From: a bacterium | GTDB lineage: Bacteria > Bacillota > Bacilli > Lactobacillales > Streptococcaceae | Direction of reading: 5' to 3' | Length of the DNA stretch: 64,000 bases | Assembly: GCA_905221435.1 (NCBI GenBank) | Contig: CAJNDD010000009.1 | Coordinates: 6,965 to 70,964, forward strand | Shown here: piece after piece, positions 19,594 to 30,818 of the stretch | Layout: every line of letters begins with the position of its first letter | Position numbering within the stretch: position 1 is the first letter of the stretch | Notes under the pieces: model-generated | What the model saw: the letters and a program-made list of their open reading frames with translations, nothing else | Databases searched by the model: none | Told to the model about the DNA's origin: nothing | Translations under genes and position numbers: made by a program

Positions 19594-22500
19594 GTGGTTG
19601 ATGTAAATCGTTTTAAAAGTATGCAAATCACCCTAGCTTCTCCAAGCAAAGTCCGTTCATGGTCTTATGGAGAAGTCAAAAAACCTGAAACAATCAATTA
19701 CCGTACGTTGAAACCAGAACGTGAAGGACTCTTTGACGAAGTGATTTTTGGTCCTACAAAAGACTGGGAATGTGCTTGTGGGAAGTACAAACGCATTCGC
19801 TACAGAGGGATTGTTTGTGACCGCTGTGGGGTTGAAGTAACGCGTACGAAAGTTCGTCGTGAGCGTATGGGGCACATCGAGTTGAAAGCTCCTGTATCTC
19901 ACATCTGGTACTTCAAGGGGATTCCAAGCCGTATGGGCTTGACCCTTGATATGAGTCCTCGTGCCCTCGAGGAGGTTATCTACTTTGCGGCTTATGTGGT
20001 GATTGATCCTAAGGATACACCACTTGAGCACAAGTCTATCATGACAGAGCGCGAATACCGTGAGCGCTTGCGTGAGTATGGTTATGGATCATTCGTTGCC
20101 AAAATGGGTGCCGAAGCCATCCAAGACCTTTTGAAACAAGTAGATCTTGAAAAAGAAATTGCTGAACTCAAAGAAGAGTTGAAAACAGCTACTGGACAAA
20201 AACGTGTCAAAGCCATCCGCCGTTTGGATGTTTTGGATGCCTTTTACAAGTCTGGAAACAAACCTGAATGGATGATTCTCAACATCCTTCCGGTTATTCC
20301 ACCAGACCTTCGTCCAATGTTGCAGTTGGATGGTGGCCGTTTTGCCTCATCTGACTTGAATGACCTTTATCGCCGTGTTATCAACCGTAACAACCGTTTG
20401 GCTCGTTTGCTTGAGTTGAATGCACCAGGTATCATCGTTCAAAATGAGAAGCGTATGCTTCAAGAAGCGGTTGACGCTTTGATTGATAATGGTCGTCGTG
20501 GTCGTCCGATCACAGGACCAGGTAGCCGTCCACTGAAATCATTGAGCCACATGCTCAAAGGTAAACAAGGACGCTTCCGTCAAAACTTGCTCGGTAAACG
20601 TGTTGACTTCTCAGGACGTTCCGTTATCGCCGTTGGTCCAACTCTTAAGATGTACCAATGTGGTGTGCCACGTGAAATGGCGATCGAGCTCTTTAAACCA
20701 TTCGTCATGCGTGAAATCGTTGCCCGTGACATCGTGCAAAACGTCAAGGCAGCTAAACGCTTGGTAGAACGCGGAGATGAGCGTATCTGGGATATCCTTG
20801 AAGAAGTAATCAAAGAACACCCAGTACTTTTGAACCGCGCACCGACCCTTCACCGTTTGGGTATCCAAGCCTTCGAGCCAGTCTTGATTGATGGTAAGGC
20901 CCTTCGCTTGCACCCACTTGTCTGTGAAGCCTACAATGCCGACTTTGACGGGGACCAAATGGCCATCCACGTACCGCTTTCAGAAGAAGCCCAAGCAGAA
21001 GCTCGTATCTTGATGTTGGCTGCTGAGCATATCTTGAACCCTAAAGATGGTAAACCAGTTGTTACTCCGTCTCAGGACATGGTTTTGGGTAACTACTACT
21101 TGACCATGGAAGAAGCTGGTCGTGAAGGTGAAGGAATGGTCTTCAAAGACCGTGACGAAGCTGTTATGGCTTACCGTAATGGTTATGTTCACCTCCACTC
21201 ACGTGTTGGTATCGCGACAGATAGCCTCAACAAACCTTGGACTGAAGAGCAAAAACATAAGGTCTTGCTGACAACAGTTGGTAAAATCCTCTTCAACGAC
21301 ATTATGCCAGAGGGTCTACCTTACTTGCAAGAACCAACAAATGCTAACTTAACAGAAGGTGTTCCAGCTAAATACTTCTTGCCGCTTGGTGGAGATATCA
21401 AGGAAGCAATCAGCAATCTTGAACTCAACCCTCCATTCAAGAAGAAAAATCTTGGGAATATCATCGCTGAAATCTTCAAACGTTTCCGTACGACAGAAAC
21501 TTCTGCCCTACTTGACCGCATGAAGAACCTCGGTTACCACCACTCAACTCTTGCAGGTTTGACAGTGGGTATTGCCGATATCCCAGTTGTTGAAGACAAG
21601 GCTGAAATCATCGAAGAATCACACAAACGTGTAGAACAAATCACCAAACAATTCCGTCGTGGTATGATCACAGACGACGAGCGCTACAACGCTGTTACAG
21701 CTGAATGGCGTGCAGCCCGTGAAAAATTGGAGAAACGTTTGGTTGCCAACCAAGATCCTAAGAACCCAATCGTTATGATGATGGACTCTGGAGCCCGTGG
21801 TAACATCTCAAACTTCTCACAGCTTGCCGGTATGCGTGGTCTGATGGCCGCTCCGAATGGACGTATCATGGAATTGCCAATCCTTTCAAACTTCCGCGAA
21901 GGTTTGTCAGTACTCGAAATGTTCTTCTCAACTCACGGTGCCCGTAAAGGTATGACCGATACGGCCCTTAAGACAGCCGACTCAGGTTACTTGACTCGTC
22001 GTTTGGTTGACGTTGCCCAAGACGTTATCATCCGTGAGGACGACTGTGGAACAGACCGTGGTCTCTTGATCCGTTCTATCGCAGAAGGAAAAGAGATGAT
22101 CGAGTCTCTCGAAGAGCGTCTCAATGGTCGTTACACTAAGAAAACTGTTAAACATCCAGAAACTGGTGCAGTGATCATCGGTCCAAATGAGTTGATTACA
22201 GAAGACAAGGCGCGTGAAATTGTTAATGCTGGTGTGGAAGAAGTTACTATCCGTTCTGTATTTACATGTAACACTCGTCACGGTGTTTGCCGTCACTGTT
22301 ACGGTATCAACTTGGCGACTGGTGATGCGGTTGAAGTTGGTGAAGCAGTTGGTACAATCGCTGCCCAATCTATCGGGGAACCTGGTACACAGCTTACAAT
22401 GCGTACCTTCCACACGGGTGGGGTTGCCTCAAATACCGATATCACTCAGGGTCTTCCTCGTGTCCAAGAAATCTTTGAAGCCCGCAATCCTAAAGGGGAA

Positions 22501-23259
22501 GCAATCATCACAGAGGTCAAAGGACAAGTTACTGCTATCGAAGAAGACGCGTCAACTCGTACCAAGAAAGTCTTTGTTAAGGGTGAAACTGGCGAAGGCG
22601 AATACGTGGTTCCATTTACAGCACGTATGCGTGTCGAAGTTGGAGACCAAGTCTCTCGTGGAGCAGCCTTGACAGAAGGTTCTATCCAACCAAAACGTCT
22701 CCTTGCTGTTCGTGATGTCTTGTCAGTTGAAACCTACCTTCTTGGTGAAGTACAAAAAGTTTACCGTAGCCAAGGGGTAGAAATCGGTGACAAACACATT
22801 GAGGTAATGGTTCGTCAAATGATCCGTAAAGTTCGTGTCATGGATCCAGGTGACACAGATCTTCTCATGGGTACCCTCATGGATATCAACGACTTTACAG
22901 ATGCCAACAAGGATGTTCTTATTGCAGGCGGAGTTCCAGCGACAGGTCGTCCAGTCCTTATGGGAATCACCAAAGCCTCACTTGAAACCAACAGTTTCTT
23001 GTCAGCGGCTTCCTTCCAGGAAACAACTCGTGTCCTTACAGATGCGGCGATTCGTGGTAAGAAAGACCATCTCCTTGGACTCAAGGAAAATGTTATCATC
23101 GGTAAGATCATCCCAGCAGGTACTGGTATGGCTCGCTACCGTAACCTTGAACCACAAGCCATCAATGAAGCAGAATATCTGGCTCCAGAACAAGAAGAGA
23201 CAGAAAATGCTCCAGTAGAGGATGCTGTGGAAATCCAAGTTGAAGAAACAGTAGAATAA
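19594..23259 (+). CDS. rpoC: DNA-directed RNA polymerase subunit beta'
   Basis: A 1221-residue beta' subunit carrying the N-terminal zinc site ([20 protein letters not shown]), the catalytic [10 protein letters not shown] loop that binds the active-site magnesium, the bridge helix and trigger loop region, and the second zinc cluster ([13 protein letters not shown]). Start codon GTG at 19594 with SD AAAGGGAAG. Cotranscribed with rpoB. The C-terminus ends in an acidic tail. An intrinsic terminator follows the stop codon by about 44 bases. Confidence 0.98.
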   Translation: MVDVNRFKSMQITLASPSKVRSWSYGEVKKPETINYRTLKPEREGLFDEVIFGPTKDWECACGKYKRIRYRGIVCDRCGVEVTRTKVRRERMGHIELKAPVSHIWYFKGIPSRMGLTLDMSPRALEEVIYFAAYVVIDPKDTPLEHKSIMTEREYRERLREYGYGSFVAKMGAEAIQDLLKQVDLEKEIAELKEELKTATGQKRVKAIRRLDVLDAFYKSGNKPEWMILNILPVIPPDLRPMLQLDGGRFASSDLNDLYRRVINRNNRLARLLELNAPGIIVQNEKRMLQEAVDALIDNGRRGRPITGPGSRPLKSLSHMLKGKQGRFRQNLLGKRVDFSGRSVIAVGPTLKMYQCGVPREMAIELFKPFVMREIVARDIVQNVKAAKRLVERGDERIWDILEEVIKEHPVLLNRAPTLHRLGIQAFEPVLIDGKALRLHPLVCEAYNADFDGDQMAIHVPLSEEAQAEARILMLAAEHILNPKDGKPVVTPSQDMVLGNYYLTMEEAGREGEGMVFKDRDEAVMAYRNGYVHLHSRVGIATDSLNKPWTEEQKHKVLLTTVGKILFNDIMPEGLPYLQEPTNANLTEGVPAKYFLPLGGDIKEAISNLELNPPFKKKNLGNIIAEIFKRFRTTETSALLDRMKNLGYHHSTLAGLTVGIADIPVVEDKAEIIEESHKRVEQITKQFRRGMITDDERYNAVTAEWRAAREKLEKRLVANQDPKNPIVMMMDSGARGNISNFSQLAGMRGLMAAPNGRIMELPILSNFREGLSVLEMFFSTHGARKGMTDTALKTADSGYLTRRLVDVAQDVIIREDDCGTDRGLLIRSIAEGKEMIESLEERLNGRYTKKTVKHPETGAVIIGPNELITEDKAREIVNAGVEEVTIRSVFTCNTRHGVCRHCYGINLATGDAVEVGEAVGTIAAQSIGEPGTQLTMRTFHTGGVASNTDITQGLPRVQEIFEARNPKGEAIITEVKGQVTAIEEDASTRTKKVFVKGETGEGEYVVPFTARMRVEVGDQVSRGAALTEGSIQPKRLLAVRDVLSVETYLLGEVQKVYRSQGVEIGDKHIEVMVRQMIRKVRVMDPGDTDLLMGTLMDINDFTDANKDVLIAGGVPATGRPVLMGITKASLETNSFLSAASFQETTRVLTDAAIRGKKDHLLGLKENVIIGKIIPAGTGMARYRNLEPQAINEAEYLAPEQEETENAPVEDAVEIQVEETVE

Positions 23260-23302
23260 AGAGTTTTTGTCAGCAGTAGTAGATTGAAAAAAGTCACATT
23301 TT

Positions 23303-23332
23303 GGAGAGGACCAGTTAGGTCTTCTCCTTTTT
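23303..23332 (+). terminator. rpoBC terminator
   Basis: GGAGAGGACC (23303-23312) pairs with GGTCTTCTCC (23318-23327, one G-U) and is followed by TTTTT. A weaker hairpin with a T-run lies at about 23346-23365. Confidence 0.85.
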
Positions 23333-23516
23333 GCTGTCAAAAGGATGGAGAGCAGTCTCTCTTTTTCTGTAACAATCCAAAATTCTGAATTGGAGCTCTT
23401 TTACTTTATAAGGATTCTCAGTTTAGAGTAGTTATAAACATTATGGAATTGACGGACTCGCTAGCCAATCTTCTTGTTAGGGAGTCATAATACTATCGAT
23501 AAAATTGTCTTAATTA

Positions 23517-23525
23517 TGGTAAAAT
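23517..23525 (+). promoter_or_regulatory. polC extended -10 promoter
   Basis: TGGTAAAAT (TGn plus hexamer 23520-23525) lies 28 bases before the polC ATG. No strong -35 is visible at 17-18 bases. The SD is GAGG. Confidence 0.5.
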
Positions 23526-23552
23526 AGTAAGAGAATAATGTGAGGAAATTGA

Positions 23553-26500
23553 ATGTCAAGTAAGTTTGAAATCTTAATGAATCAAATAGGAGTCTCTGAT
23601 CAATTGAGACAGGATCCTGCTCTTGTTGATGCAAGAATTGAGCGTGTCGTGGTTCATAAAATTAGTAAGATTTGGGAATTTCATTTTGTATTTTCTAATA
23701 TTTTGCCGATTGAAATCTTTTTAGAGTTAAAGAAAGGGCTGAGTGAAGAATTTTCTAAGACAGGGAATAAAGCTGTTTTCGAAATCAAGGCTCTCTCTCA
23801 AGAATTTTCAAATGAAGTCTTGCAGGCCTATTATAAGGAGGCTTTTTCTGAAGGTCCATGTGCTAGCCAAGGGTTTAAGTCTCTTTATCAGAATCTGCAA
23901 GTTCGTGCGGAGGGAAATCAGCTCTTTATTGAAGGTTCAGAGGCGATTGATAAGGAACACTTTAAGAAGAATCATCTTCCTAATCTAGCAAAGCAGCTTG
24001 AAAAGTTTGGTTTCCCAGCCTTTATATGCCAGATAGAAAAGAATGATGCCCTTACACAAGAGCAGGAGGAAGCCTTCCATACGGAGAATGAGCAGATCGT
24101 CCAAGCTGCCAATGAAGAAGCTTTGCGGGCTATGGAGCAACTGGAACAAATGGCTCCTCCTCCAGTAGAAGAGAAACCGACCTTTGACTTTCAGGCTAAA
24201 AAGGCTGCGGCTAAGCCAAAACTAGATAAGGCAGAAGTTACCCAGATGATTGATGTGACGACTGAGGAAAATCGTTTGGTCTTTGAAGGGGTAGTCTTTG
24301 ACGTCGAGCATAAAGTGACCAGAACAGGTCGTGTTTTGATCAACTTTAAAATGACGGACTATAGTTCAAGCTTCTCTATGCAAAAATGGGTTAAGAATGA
24401 AGAAGAAGCTCAGAAGTTTGACATCATTAAGAAGAATTCTTGGCTCCGTGTTCGTGGAAATGTGGAGATGAATAACTTTACACGCGATTTGACAATGAAC
24501 GTGCAGGATGTGCAGGAAGTTGTTCACTATGAGCGGAAGGATTTGATGCCGGAAGGTGAGCGTCGGGTTGAGTTTCATGCTCATACCAATATGTCGACCA
24601 TGGATGCACTACCAGAGGTTGAAGAAATCGTTGCGACAGCTGCTAAGTGGGGACACAAGGCGGTTGCCATTACGGACCATGGGAATGTCCAGTCCTTCCC
24701 ACACGGCTATAAGGCGGCTAAGAAAGCTGGAATCCAGCTGATCTATGGAATGGAAGCCAATATTGTAGAGGACCGTGTCCCTATCGTCTATAACGAAGTG
24801 GAGATGGATTTGTCAGAAGCTACCTATGTGGTCTTTGACGTGGAAACGACGGGACTTTCAGCTATCTATAATGACTTGATTCAGGTTGCAGCCTCTAAGA
24901 TGTATAAGGGAAATGTTATTGCCGAATTTGATGAATTTATCAATCCTGGGCATCCCTTGTCAGCCTTTACCACTGAGTTGACAGGTATTACAGACGACCA
25001 TGTCAAAAATGCCAAACCACTGGAACAAGTTTTGCAAGAATTCCAAGAATTTTGCAAGGATACAGTTTTAGTTGCCCACAATGCCACCTTTGACGTTGGC
25101 TTTATGAATGCCAACTATGAGCGCCATGGTCTGCCTAAGATTAGCCAGCCAGTTATCGATACGCTGGAGTTTGCTAGAAACCTCTATCCTGAGTATAAAC
25201 GTCATGGTTTGGGGCCTTTGACCAAGCGTTTTGGTGTGGCACTTGAACACCACCACATGGCTAATTACGATGCGGAAGCTACAGGTCGTCTGCTTTTCAT
25301 CTTTATCAAAGAGGTAGCAGAAAAACATGGTGTGACCGATCTGGCTAGGTTAAATATTGATCTAATCAGTCCAGACTCTTATAAAAAAGCTCGAATCAAG
25401 CATGCGACCATTTATGTCAAGAATCAGGTAGGTCTAAAAAATATCTTTAAACTGGTTTCTTTGTCCAATACCAAGTACTTTGAAGGGGTGCCACGAATTC
25501 CGAGAACGGTTCTAGATGCCCATCGGGAAGGTTTGATTTTGGGGTCGGCTTGTTCGGAGGGTGAAGTTTTCGATGCGGTCGTTTCCCAAGGTGTGGATGC
25601 GGCGGTTGAAGTGGCCAAGTATTATGACTTTATTGAGGTCATGCCACCAGCTATCTATGCTCCCTTGATTGCTAAGGAGCAGGTCAAGGATATGGAGGAG
25701 CTCCAGACAATTATCAAGAGTTTGATAGAGGTCGGAGACCGTCTTGGCAAGCCTGTTCTGGCTACGGGAAATGTCCACTATATCGAACCAGAAGAAGAAA
25801 TTTACCGTGAAATTATCGTCCGTAGTTTGGGCCAGGGAGCTATGATTAACCGAACCATCGGTCATGGTGAACATGCCCAACCAGCTCCTCTGCCAAAGGC
25901 TCATTTTCGAACGACTAATGAGATGTTGGATGAATTTGCTTTCTTAGGTGAGGAACTGGCTCGTAAACTGGTTATTGAAAATACCAATGCCTTGGCAGAT
26001 ATCTTTGAACCCGTTGAGGTTGTAAAAGGTGACTTGTACACACCTTTCATCGATAAGGCTGAAGAAACGGTCGCTGAGCTGACCTACAAGAAAGCTTTTG
26101 AGATTTATGGAAATCCGTTGCCAGATATCGTTGATTTGCGGATTGAAAAAGAATTAACTTCCATTCTAGGGAATGGATTTGCCGTGATTTATCTGGCTTC
26201 CCAGATGTTGGTGCAACGTTCCAATGAACGGGGCTACTTGGTTGGTTCTCGTGGATCTGTTGGGTCCAGTTTCGTTGCGACCATGATTGGGATTACGGAA
26301 GTTAATCCTCTCTCTCCTCATTATGTTTGTGGTCAGTGTCAGTATAGTGAGTTTATCACCGATGGTTCTTATGGTTCAGGGTTTGATATGCCTAATAAGG
26401 ATTGTCCAAAGTGTGGTCACAAACTCAGCAAAAACGGGCAGGATATTCCGTTCGAGACCTTCCTTGGTTTTGATGGGGACAAGGTTCCAGATATTGACTT

Positions 26501-27944
26501 GAACTTCTCGGGGGAAGATCAGCCTAGCGCTCACTTGGATGTACGTGATATCTTTGGTGAGGAATATGCCTTCCGTGCAGGTACGGTTGGTACGGTAGCT
26601 GCCAAGACTGCCTATGGATTTGTAAAGGGCTACGAGAGAGACTATGGGAAGTTTTATCGCGATGCAGAGGTGGAACGCCTTGCTCAAGGTGCTGCTGGTG
26701 TCAAGCGGACAACGGGACAACACCCGGGGGGAATCGTTGTTATTCCTAACTACATGGATGTCTACGATTTTACGCCTGTCCAGTATCCAGCGGATGATGT
26801 GACGGCTGAATGGCAGACCACTCACTTTAACTTCCACGATATCGATGAGAACGTCCTCAAACTCGATGTGCTTGGACATGATGATCCGACTATGATTCGG
26901 AAGCTTCAGGATTTGTCTGGGATTGATCCCAATGAAATTCCTATGGATGATGAAGGCGTAATGGCCCTCTTTTCAGGGACTGATGTGCTAGGGGTGACTC
27001 CTGAACAAATCGGAACACCGACAGGGATGCTGGGGATTCCAGAGTTTGGAACCAACTTTGTACGTGGGATGGTAGATGAGACGCATCCGACGACTTTTGC
27101 GGAGTTGCTTCAGCTGTCTGGTCTGTCCCACGGTACCGATGTGTGGTTAGGAAATGCCCAGGATTTGATCAAGCAAGGAATTGCGGACCTATCAACTGTT
27201 ATCGGTTGTCGGGACGACATCATGGTTCACCTTATGCATGCTGGTCTCGAACCTAAGATGGCCTTTACTATCATGGAACGGGTGCGTAAAGGTTTGTGGC
27301 TGAAGATTTCCGAAGAGGAGCGAAATGGCTACATCGAAGCCATGAAGGCCAATAAGGTGCCAGAGTGGTATATCGAGTCCTGTGGGAAAATTAAGTACAT
27401 GTTTCCTAAAGCCCATGCGGCAGCCTACGTTATGATGGCCTTGCGTGTGGCCTACTTCAAGGTTCACCATCCCATTTATTATTACTGTGCTTACTTCTCA
27501 ATCCGTGCTAAGGCTTTTGATATCAAGACCATGGGAGCAGGCTTGGATGCTATCAAGCGCAGAATGGAAGAAATTGCTGAAAAACGGAAGAATAATGAAG
27601 CCTCTAATGTGGAAATTGACCTCTATACAACTCTTGAGATTGTCAATGAAATGTGGGAACGTGGTTTTAAGTTTGGGAAGTTAGACCTCTATCGTAGTGA
27701 TGCAACTGAATTCCTTATCGACGGAGATACTCTCATCCCGCCATTTGTAGCAATGGATGGTCTGGGAGAGAACGTAGCCAAGCAACTGGTACGCGCTCGT
27801 CAGGAGGGAGAATTCCTCTCTAAAACAGAACTACGCAAGCGCGGTGGACTCTCATCTACCTTGGTTGAAAAGATGGATGAAATGGGGATTCTCGGCAATA
27901 TGCCAGAGGATAACCAGTTGAGTTTGTTTGATGATTTGTTTTAA
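23553..27944 (+). CDS. polC: DNA polymerase III alpha subunit, Gram-positive PolC type
   Basis: A 1463-residue replicative polymerase with built-in proofreading. Visible in order: N-terminal domain, OB fold (about 235-320), PHP domain starting [12 protein letters not shown] (near 341), inserted DEDD exonuclease beginning VFDVETTG (near 428), the rest of PHP, the PolC-specific zinc cluster (CGQCQYS near 926 and CPKCGHK near 950), and the palm motif [10 protein letters not shown] (near 979). Length and order match PolC rather than DnaE. In a streptococcus it is essential for chromosomal replication. A terminator follows immediately, separating it from the DnaA-like gene downstream. Confidence 0.97.
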   Translation: MSSKFEILMNQIGVSDQLRQDPALVDARIERVVVHKISKIWEFHFVFSNILPIEIFLELKKGLSEEFSKTGNKAVFEIKALSQEFSNEVLQAYYKEAFSEGPCASQGFKSLYQNLQVRAEGNQLFIEGSEAIDKEHFKKNHLPNLAKQLEKFGFPAFICQIEKNDALTQEQEEAFHTENEQIVQAANEEALRAMEQLEQMAPPPVEEKPTFDFQAKKAAAKPKLDKAEVTQMIDVTTEENRLVFEGVVFDVEHKVTRTGRVLINFKMTDYSSSFSMQKWVKNEEEAQKFDIIKKNSWLRVRGNVEMNNFTRDLTMNVQDVQEVVHYERKDLMPEGERRVEFHAHTNMSTMDALPEVEEIVATAAKWGHKAVAITDHGNVQSFPHGYKAAKKAGIQLIYGMEANIVEDRVPIVYNEVEMDLSEATYVVFDVETTGLSAIYNDLIQVAASKMYKGNVIAEFDEFINPGHPLSAFTTELTGITDDHVKNAKPLEQVLQEFQEFCKDTVLVAHNATFDVGFMNANYERHGLPKISQPVIDTLEFARNLYPEYKRHGLGPLTKRFGVALEHHHMANYDAEATGRLLFIFIKEVAEKHGVTDLARLNIDLISPDSYKKARIKHATIYVKNQVGLKNIFKLVSLSNTKYFEGVPRIPRTVLDAHREGLILGSACSEGEVFDAVVSQGVDAAVEVAKYYDFIEVMPPAIYAPLIAKEQVKDMEELQTIIKSLIEVGDRLGKPVLATGNVHYIEPEEEIYREIIVRSLGQGAMINRTIGHGEHAQPAPLPKAHFRTTNEMLDEFAFLGEELARKLVIENTNALADIFEPVEVVKGDLYTPFIDKAEETVAELTYKKAFEIYGNPLPDIVDLRIEKELTSILGNGFAVIYLASQMLVQRSNERGYLVGSRGSVGSSFVATMIGITEVNPLSPHYVCGQCQYSEFITDGSYGSGFDMPNKDCPKCGHKLSKNGQDIPFETFLGFDGDKVPDIDLNFSGEDQPSAHLDVRDIFGEEYAFRAGTVGTVAAKTAYGFVKGYERDYGKFYRDAEVERLAQGAAGVKRTTGQHPGGIVVIPNYMDVYDFTPVQYPADDVTAEWQTTHFNFHDIDENVLKLDVLGHDDPTMIRKLQDLSGIDPNEIPMDDEGVMALFSGTDVLGVTPEQIGTPTGMLGIPEFGTNFVRGMVDETHPTTFAELLQLSGLSHGTDVWLGNAQDLIKQGIADLSTVIGCRDDIMVHLMHAGLEPKMAFTIMERVRKGLWLKISEEERNGYIEAMKANKVPEWYIESCGKIKYMFPKAHAAAYVMMALRVAYFKVHHPIYYYCAYFSIRAKAFDIKTMGAGLDAIKRRMEEIAEKRKNNEASNVEIDLYTTLEIVNEMWERGFKFGKLDLYRSDATEFLIDGDTLIPPFVAMDGLGENVAKQLVRARQEGEFLSKTELRKRGGLSSTLVEKMDEMGILGNMPEDNQLSLFDDLF

Positions 27945-27953
27945 AAAAAATTA

Positions 27954-27983
27954 ACAGACGGACAAAAATTGTCCATCTGTTTT
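27954..27983 (+). terminator. polC terminator
   Basis: ACAGACGGACA (27954-27964) pairs with TGTCCATCTGT (27970-27980, one mismatch) and is followed by TTTG. It overlaps the promoter-operator region of the next cassette. Confidence 0.75.
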
Positions 27984-28005
27984 GTTATACTTATAGCATA
28001 ACAAA
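27981..28005 (+). promoter_or_regulatory. Inverted-repeat operator at the promoter of the AAA+/WYL/DUF262 cassette
   Basis: TTTGTTAT (27981-27988) and ATAACAAA (27998-28005) form a perfect eight-base inverted repeat with a nine-base centre, fourteen bases before the first start codon. A -35-like TTGTCC at 27969-27974 and TATAGC at 27992-27997, 17 bases apart, would place the repeat across the -10. This fits autorepression by the WYL-domain protein encoded two genes on. The repeat is seen; the binder is inferred. Confidence 0.5.
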
Positions 28006-28018
28006 GAAAGAGGTTTAA

Positions 28019-28522
28019 ATGATGAACAATACAGGATTAGATAACAAATATCAATTTGAAAATTTTATAGAAAAAGACGGTAATGCTTTAGCAAAGAAAG
28101 AAGCTTTAGAAGTAGTAAAGAACTTAGGATTAAAATACAATCCCCTTTATATTTATGGGCAATCAGGTTCAGGAAAAACACATCTCCTGCAAGCAATTGG
28201 AAATAAGGTTCTTGAGAACAATCCAGAAAAGCGAGTAAAATATATTTCTGCTAAAGATTTGTTAGAAAATGAGCTAGAAATACAAAAAGTTAGAAGTGAG
28301 AAGTTTGATCTCCTAATAGTAGATGATATTCAGATATTGGGAGAAAAGGATGATATGATTCAAGAAAAATTTTTTAATCTTTTTAATTCTCAACATGATA
28401 TGAATAAACAAATGGTTTTCTCTGGTGACTCTGAACCAGATCAATTGGAAAATCTACATTTTTCTTTGATTGTGCGTTTTAAGTGGGGAATGACAGCTTG
28501 TCTAACATCGCTTGAAGATTAA
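28019..28522 (+). CDS. Stand-alone DnaA-like AAA+ ATPase core (no lid, no DNA-binding domain)
   Basis: A 167-residue protein matching only the AAA+ base of DnaA/Hda: N-terminal YQFENFIEKDGNALA block, Walker A GQSGSGKT (47-54), Walker B LLIVDDIQ (98-105), sensor 1 region FSGDSEP (134-140) and box VII RFKWG (153-157). DnaA continues with a lid and a helix-turn-helix domain; here the protein ends ten residues after box VII. It might bind ATP, partner with or interfere with host DnaA, or assist the nuclease-like neighbours. Start ATG at 28019 (or the ATG one codon later), with AAAGAGG upstream. It heads an apparent operon with the WYL and DUF262 genes, 15 bases between stop and next start. Truncated homologue or specialised protein is unresolved; the clean operon context favours the latter. 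Confidence 0.75.
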   Translation: MMNNTGLDNKYQFENFIEKDGNALAKKEALEVVKNLGLKYNPLYIYGQSGSGKTHLLQAIGNKVLENNPEKRVKYISAKDLLENELEIQKVRSEKFDLLIVDDIQILGEKDDMIQEKFFNLFNSQHDMNKQMVFSGDSEPDQLENLHFSLIVRFKWGMTACLTSLED

Positions 28523-28537
28523 CAAAAAGGACATTAG

Positions 28538-29488
28538 ATGAATGATCAAGAGAGATTACTAACAATCTTTTTACGCTTACAGTTTGGGACTCCGTTAGGA
28601 AAAAAGCAATTAGCTCAGAAATTTGAGGTTAGTGAAAAGACGATACAGAGAGATTTTTCGCTCCTTCGTGATATTTTATCCAGTCATCCCGATTTTAATG
28701 GAGACCTGCTTTATAGTCGTAAAACGAATAAGTATAGCCTATCAAGTAAGTCAGTTTTTAATAAAAAGGATATACTTGTTATTTCAAAGATTTTATTGGA
28801 AAATCGAGCACTGAATAGGCCAGAAATTGATAGCTTACTAAAAAATTTACTGATTTTAGTTCCTCGTGATGACCAGAAAGAAATTGAGCAGATCATTGGC
28901 AGTGAAAAGCTTAACTATGCTCCCTTAACGGATCAACAAAATAGAATAGAGAAAATTTGGAATTTATCAGAAGCTATTTTGCATGAACAGGTTCTAGATA
29001 TTGTCTATCAAAAACCTTATTCTGAGTCTTCTAAGAAGCAGACGGTTTTACCTGTATCTCTTTACTATGATAGTCATTATTTTTATCTGGTTGTTTATCA
29101 GTTAAAACACGCTACTTATATTACTTTAAGAGTAGACCGTATCCAATCATGGTCTCTTAGTGGTATAGAGAAACCCTCTATTTCTTATAGAGATAAATTT
29201 AGAGATGGTGATATTCGTAACGAGAGAGTTGATGCTTTTATCGGGAAGAAAATCAGTATTGAGATTGGGTATTTGTATGATCCTACTATTGTGATGGATC
29301 AATTTCCAAATGCAAAAATAGTTGGGAAAAATGGAGACTGGACTCATTTTAAGTTTAAAAGTCAGTATACACCGGGTCTTAAACGCTGGTTGCTGGGACA
29401 AGGGGAAGCAGTTACTGTTTTGTCTCCTCGGATTTTAGTAGAGGATATGAAGCAAACAGTTCAAGAAATGATAGATAAATATAAATGA
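28538..29488 (+). CDS. WYL-domain transcriptional regulator with N-terminal HTH
   Basis: A 316-residue DeoR/HTH_11-type regulator. The helix-turn-helix is at about residues 18-45 (GKKQLAQKFEVSEKTIQRD), the WYL sensor domain at about 145-215 (bent-strand LPVSLYYDSHYFYLV, then TLRVDRI) and a WCX-like C-terminal extension follows. WYL proteins sense nucleic acids or nucleotides and commonly control phage-defence operons (BrxR and CapW are known cases). It lies between the AAA+ gene and the two DUF262 genes; spacing to the next start is seven bases. It is the likely binder of the inverted repeat at 27981-28005. Confidence 0.88.
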   Translation: MNDQERLLTIFLRLQFGTPLGKKQLAQKFEVSEKTIQRDFSLLRDILSSHPDFNGDLLYSRKTNKYSLSSKSVFNKKDILVISKILLENRALNRPEIDSLLKNLLILVPRDDQKEIEQIIGSEKLNYAPLTDQQNRIEKIWNLSEAILHEQVLDIVYQKPYSESSKKQTVLPVSLYYDSHYFYLVVYQLKHATYITLRVDRIQSWSLSGIEKPSISYRDKFRDGDIRNERVDAFIGKKISIEIGYLYDPTIVMDQFPNAKIVGKNGDWTHFKFKSQYTPGLKRWLLGQGEAVTVLSPRILVEDMKQTVQEMIDKYK

Positions 29489-29495
29489 GGATAAA

Positions 29496-30818
29496 ATGAG
29501 TATTCAATTTACTTCTAAAAAGGTTGGAGAACTACTGAAAGAAGGGAAATTGCGGATTCCTTCTTATCAAAGACCTTATAAATGGAACAGAAAACATATC
29601 CGTAATCTTTTTTATGATTTACGAGATGCTATGGGTAAAAAGGAATATCAGATAGGATCCGTTATCCTGCATGAAAATGAACATGAAAATGAAGGACACT
29701 TAGATATTGTCGATGGACAGCAACGTCTAATTTCAATTTCCTTGTTTCTTCATTTATTAGATGATTTAGGGAATTATAAGGGTGCGAATCAACTGCTGAG
29801 TGCTGAATTTGGAGAGATGTCTTGCTATCATGCGAGTGAAAATTATAATGAGTGGGTAAATTTGACTCAATTGGTTGGCGAAAATCAGGCAAAAGATATT
29901 TGCAACTTTCTATTGAAAAATTGTTCTGTCTCCGTGATTACTATGCCACAGGAACGATTATCAGAGGCCTTTCAGTTATTTGATTCTCAGAATAATCGTG
30001 GAAAATCTTTAGAACCTCATGATTTGCTCAAAGCCTATCATCTTCGCAAGCAAGATTCAGAAGATGAAAAGATTGTTGAAAAGTGGGAGCAATTTGTAGA
30101 AGATAAAGATTTAAGTCTCAAAGAGTTATTTGATAAACATCTTTTCCGTATGAGACGGTGGTCTAGGGGAGAAACAGGATTAACAAACAAGCGTTATGGC
30201 TCTTATCTACGATTTACAGAGGATTTTATTGACGACTTTAAAGGCGTTGATTTGAATCAGAACTTTCCATACTTAGAGTTGTATCGTCATATTGAAAACC
30301 TCCCTATGTCAATTACTATGCCAATCATTGATGGAAGTAAATTTTTTGAGTATATTGAATCTTCTCATGAAACTATTAAAAATCATAAAGATTTTTTAAA
30401 TGAACGGTTAGGAATCTCTAATGAGTTAGAGGAAGAAGAACAAAATTTAGCTTACCCAGAAGGTATGTTAAACATTTACAATAGTTCAAAGGGGCGCTAC
30501 CTCAAGTGTCACAATCTATTTCTAAATATTTGCTCGCTTTTCGCAGATAGATTTGGAAAAGAGGAGCTATCAAAGGAGATAGTAGAGACCTTGTTTATTT
30601 GGTCTTACTACCCTCGAGTTAAGTCTAAAGCCATATATGATGCAACTGTTGGGAACTATGCCGCTGGTGGAAGGTTTAGACAAAAAGAGGTTCAAAAGCT
30701 ATTTCAACTTTTATCTCATGCTGTCACTCCAAATGATTTCATGATCAAGATAGATAGAGAATTATTTGAAAATTATACTGTGGACAAGATTATAGAGGAG
30801 GAAAAAGATAGATGGTAG
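29496..30818 (+). CDS. DUF262 (ParB/GmrS-like) protein without nuclease domain
   Basis: A 440-residue protein with the DUF262 signatures IPSYQRPYKW (21-30), DIVDGQQRL (70-78) and FDSQNNRGKSLEPHDLLKAY (about 162-181). DUF262 is a ParB/Srx-fold NTPase module found in type IV restriction enzymes such as GmrSD and in other defence proteins. No DUF1524 HNH motif is present in the C-terminal half, unlike its neighbour. It starts seven bases after the WYL gene and overlaps the next gene by seven bases, so the two DUF262 proteins are probably made together and may form a complex in which this one recognises or regulates. Confidence 0.85.
   Translation: MSIQFTSKKVGELLKEGKLRIPSYQRPYKWNRKHIRNLFYDLRDAMGKKEYQIGSVILHENEHENEGHLDIVDGQQRLISISLFLHLLDDLGNYKGANQLLSAEFGEMSCYHASENYNEWVNLTQLVGENQAKDICNFLLKNCSVSVITMPQERLSEAFQLFDSQNNRGKSLEPHDLLKAYHLRKQDSEDEKIVEKWEQFVEDKDLSLKELFDKHLFRMRRWSRGETGLTNKRYGSYLRFTEDFIDDFKGVDLNQNFPYLELYRHIENLPMSITMPIIDGSKFFEYIESSHETIKNHKDFLNERLGISNELEEEEQNLAYPEGMLNIYNSSKGRYLKCHNLFLNICSLFADRFGKEELSKEIVETLFIWSYYPRVKSKAIYDATVGNYAAGGRFRQKEVQKLFQLLSHAVTPNDFMIKIDRELFENYTVDKIIEEEKDRW

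Noticed and set aside
22214..22672. Alternative-frame ORF of 152 codons within rpoC
   Set aside because: A shadow frame of a highly codon-biased gene, without SD or recognisable domain.
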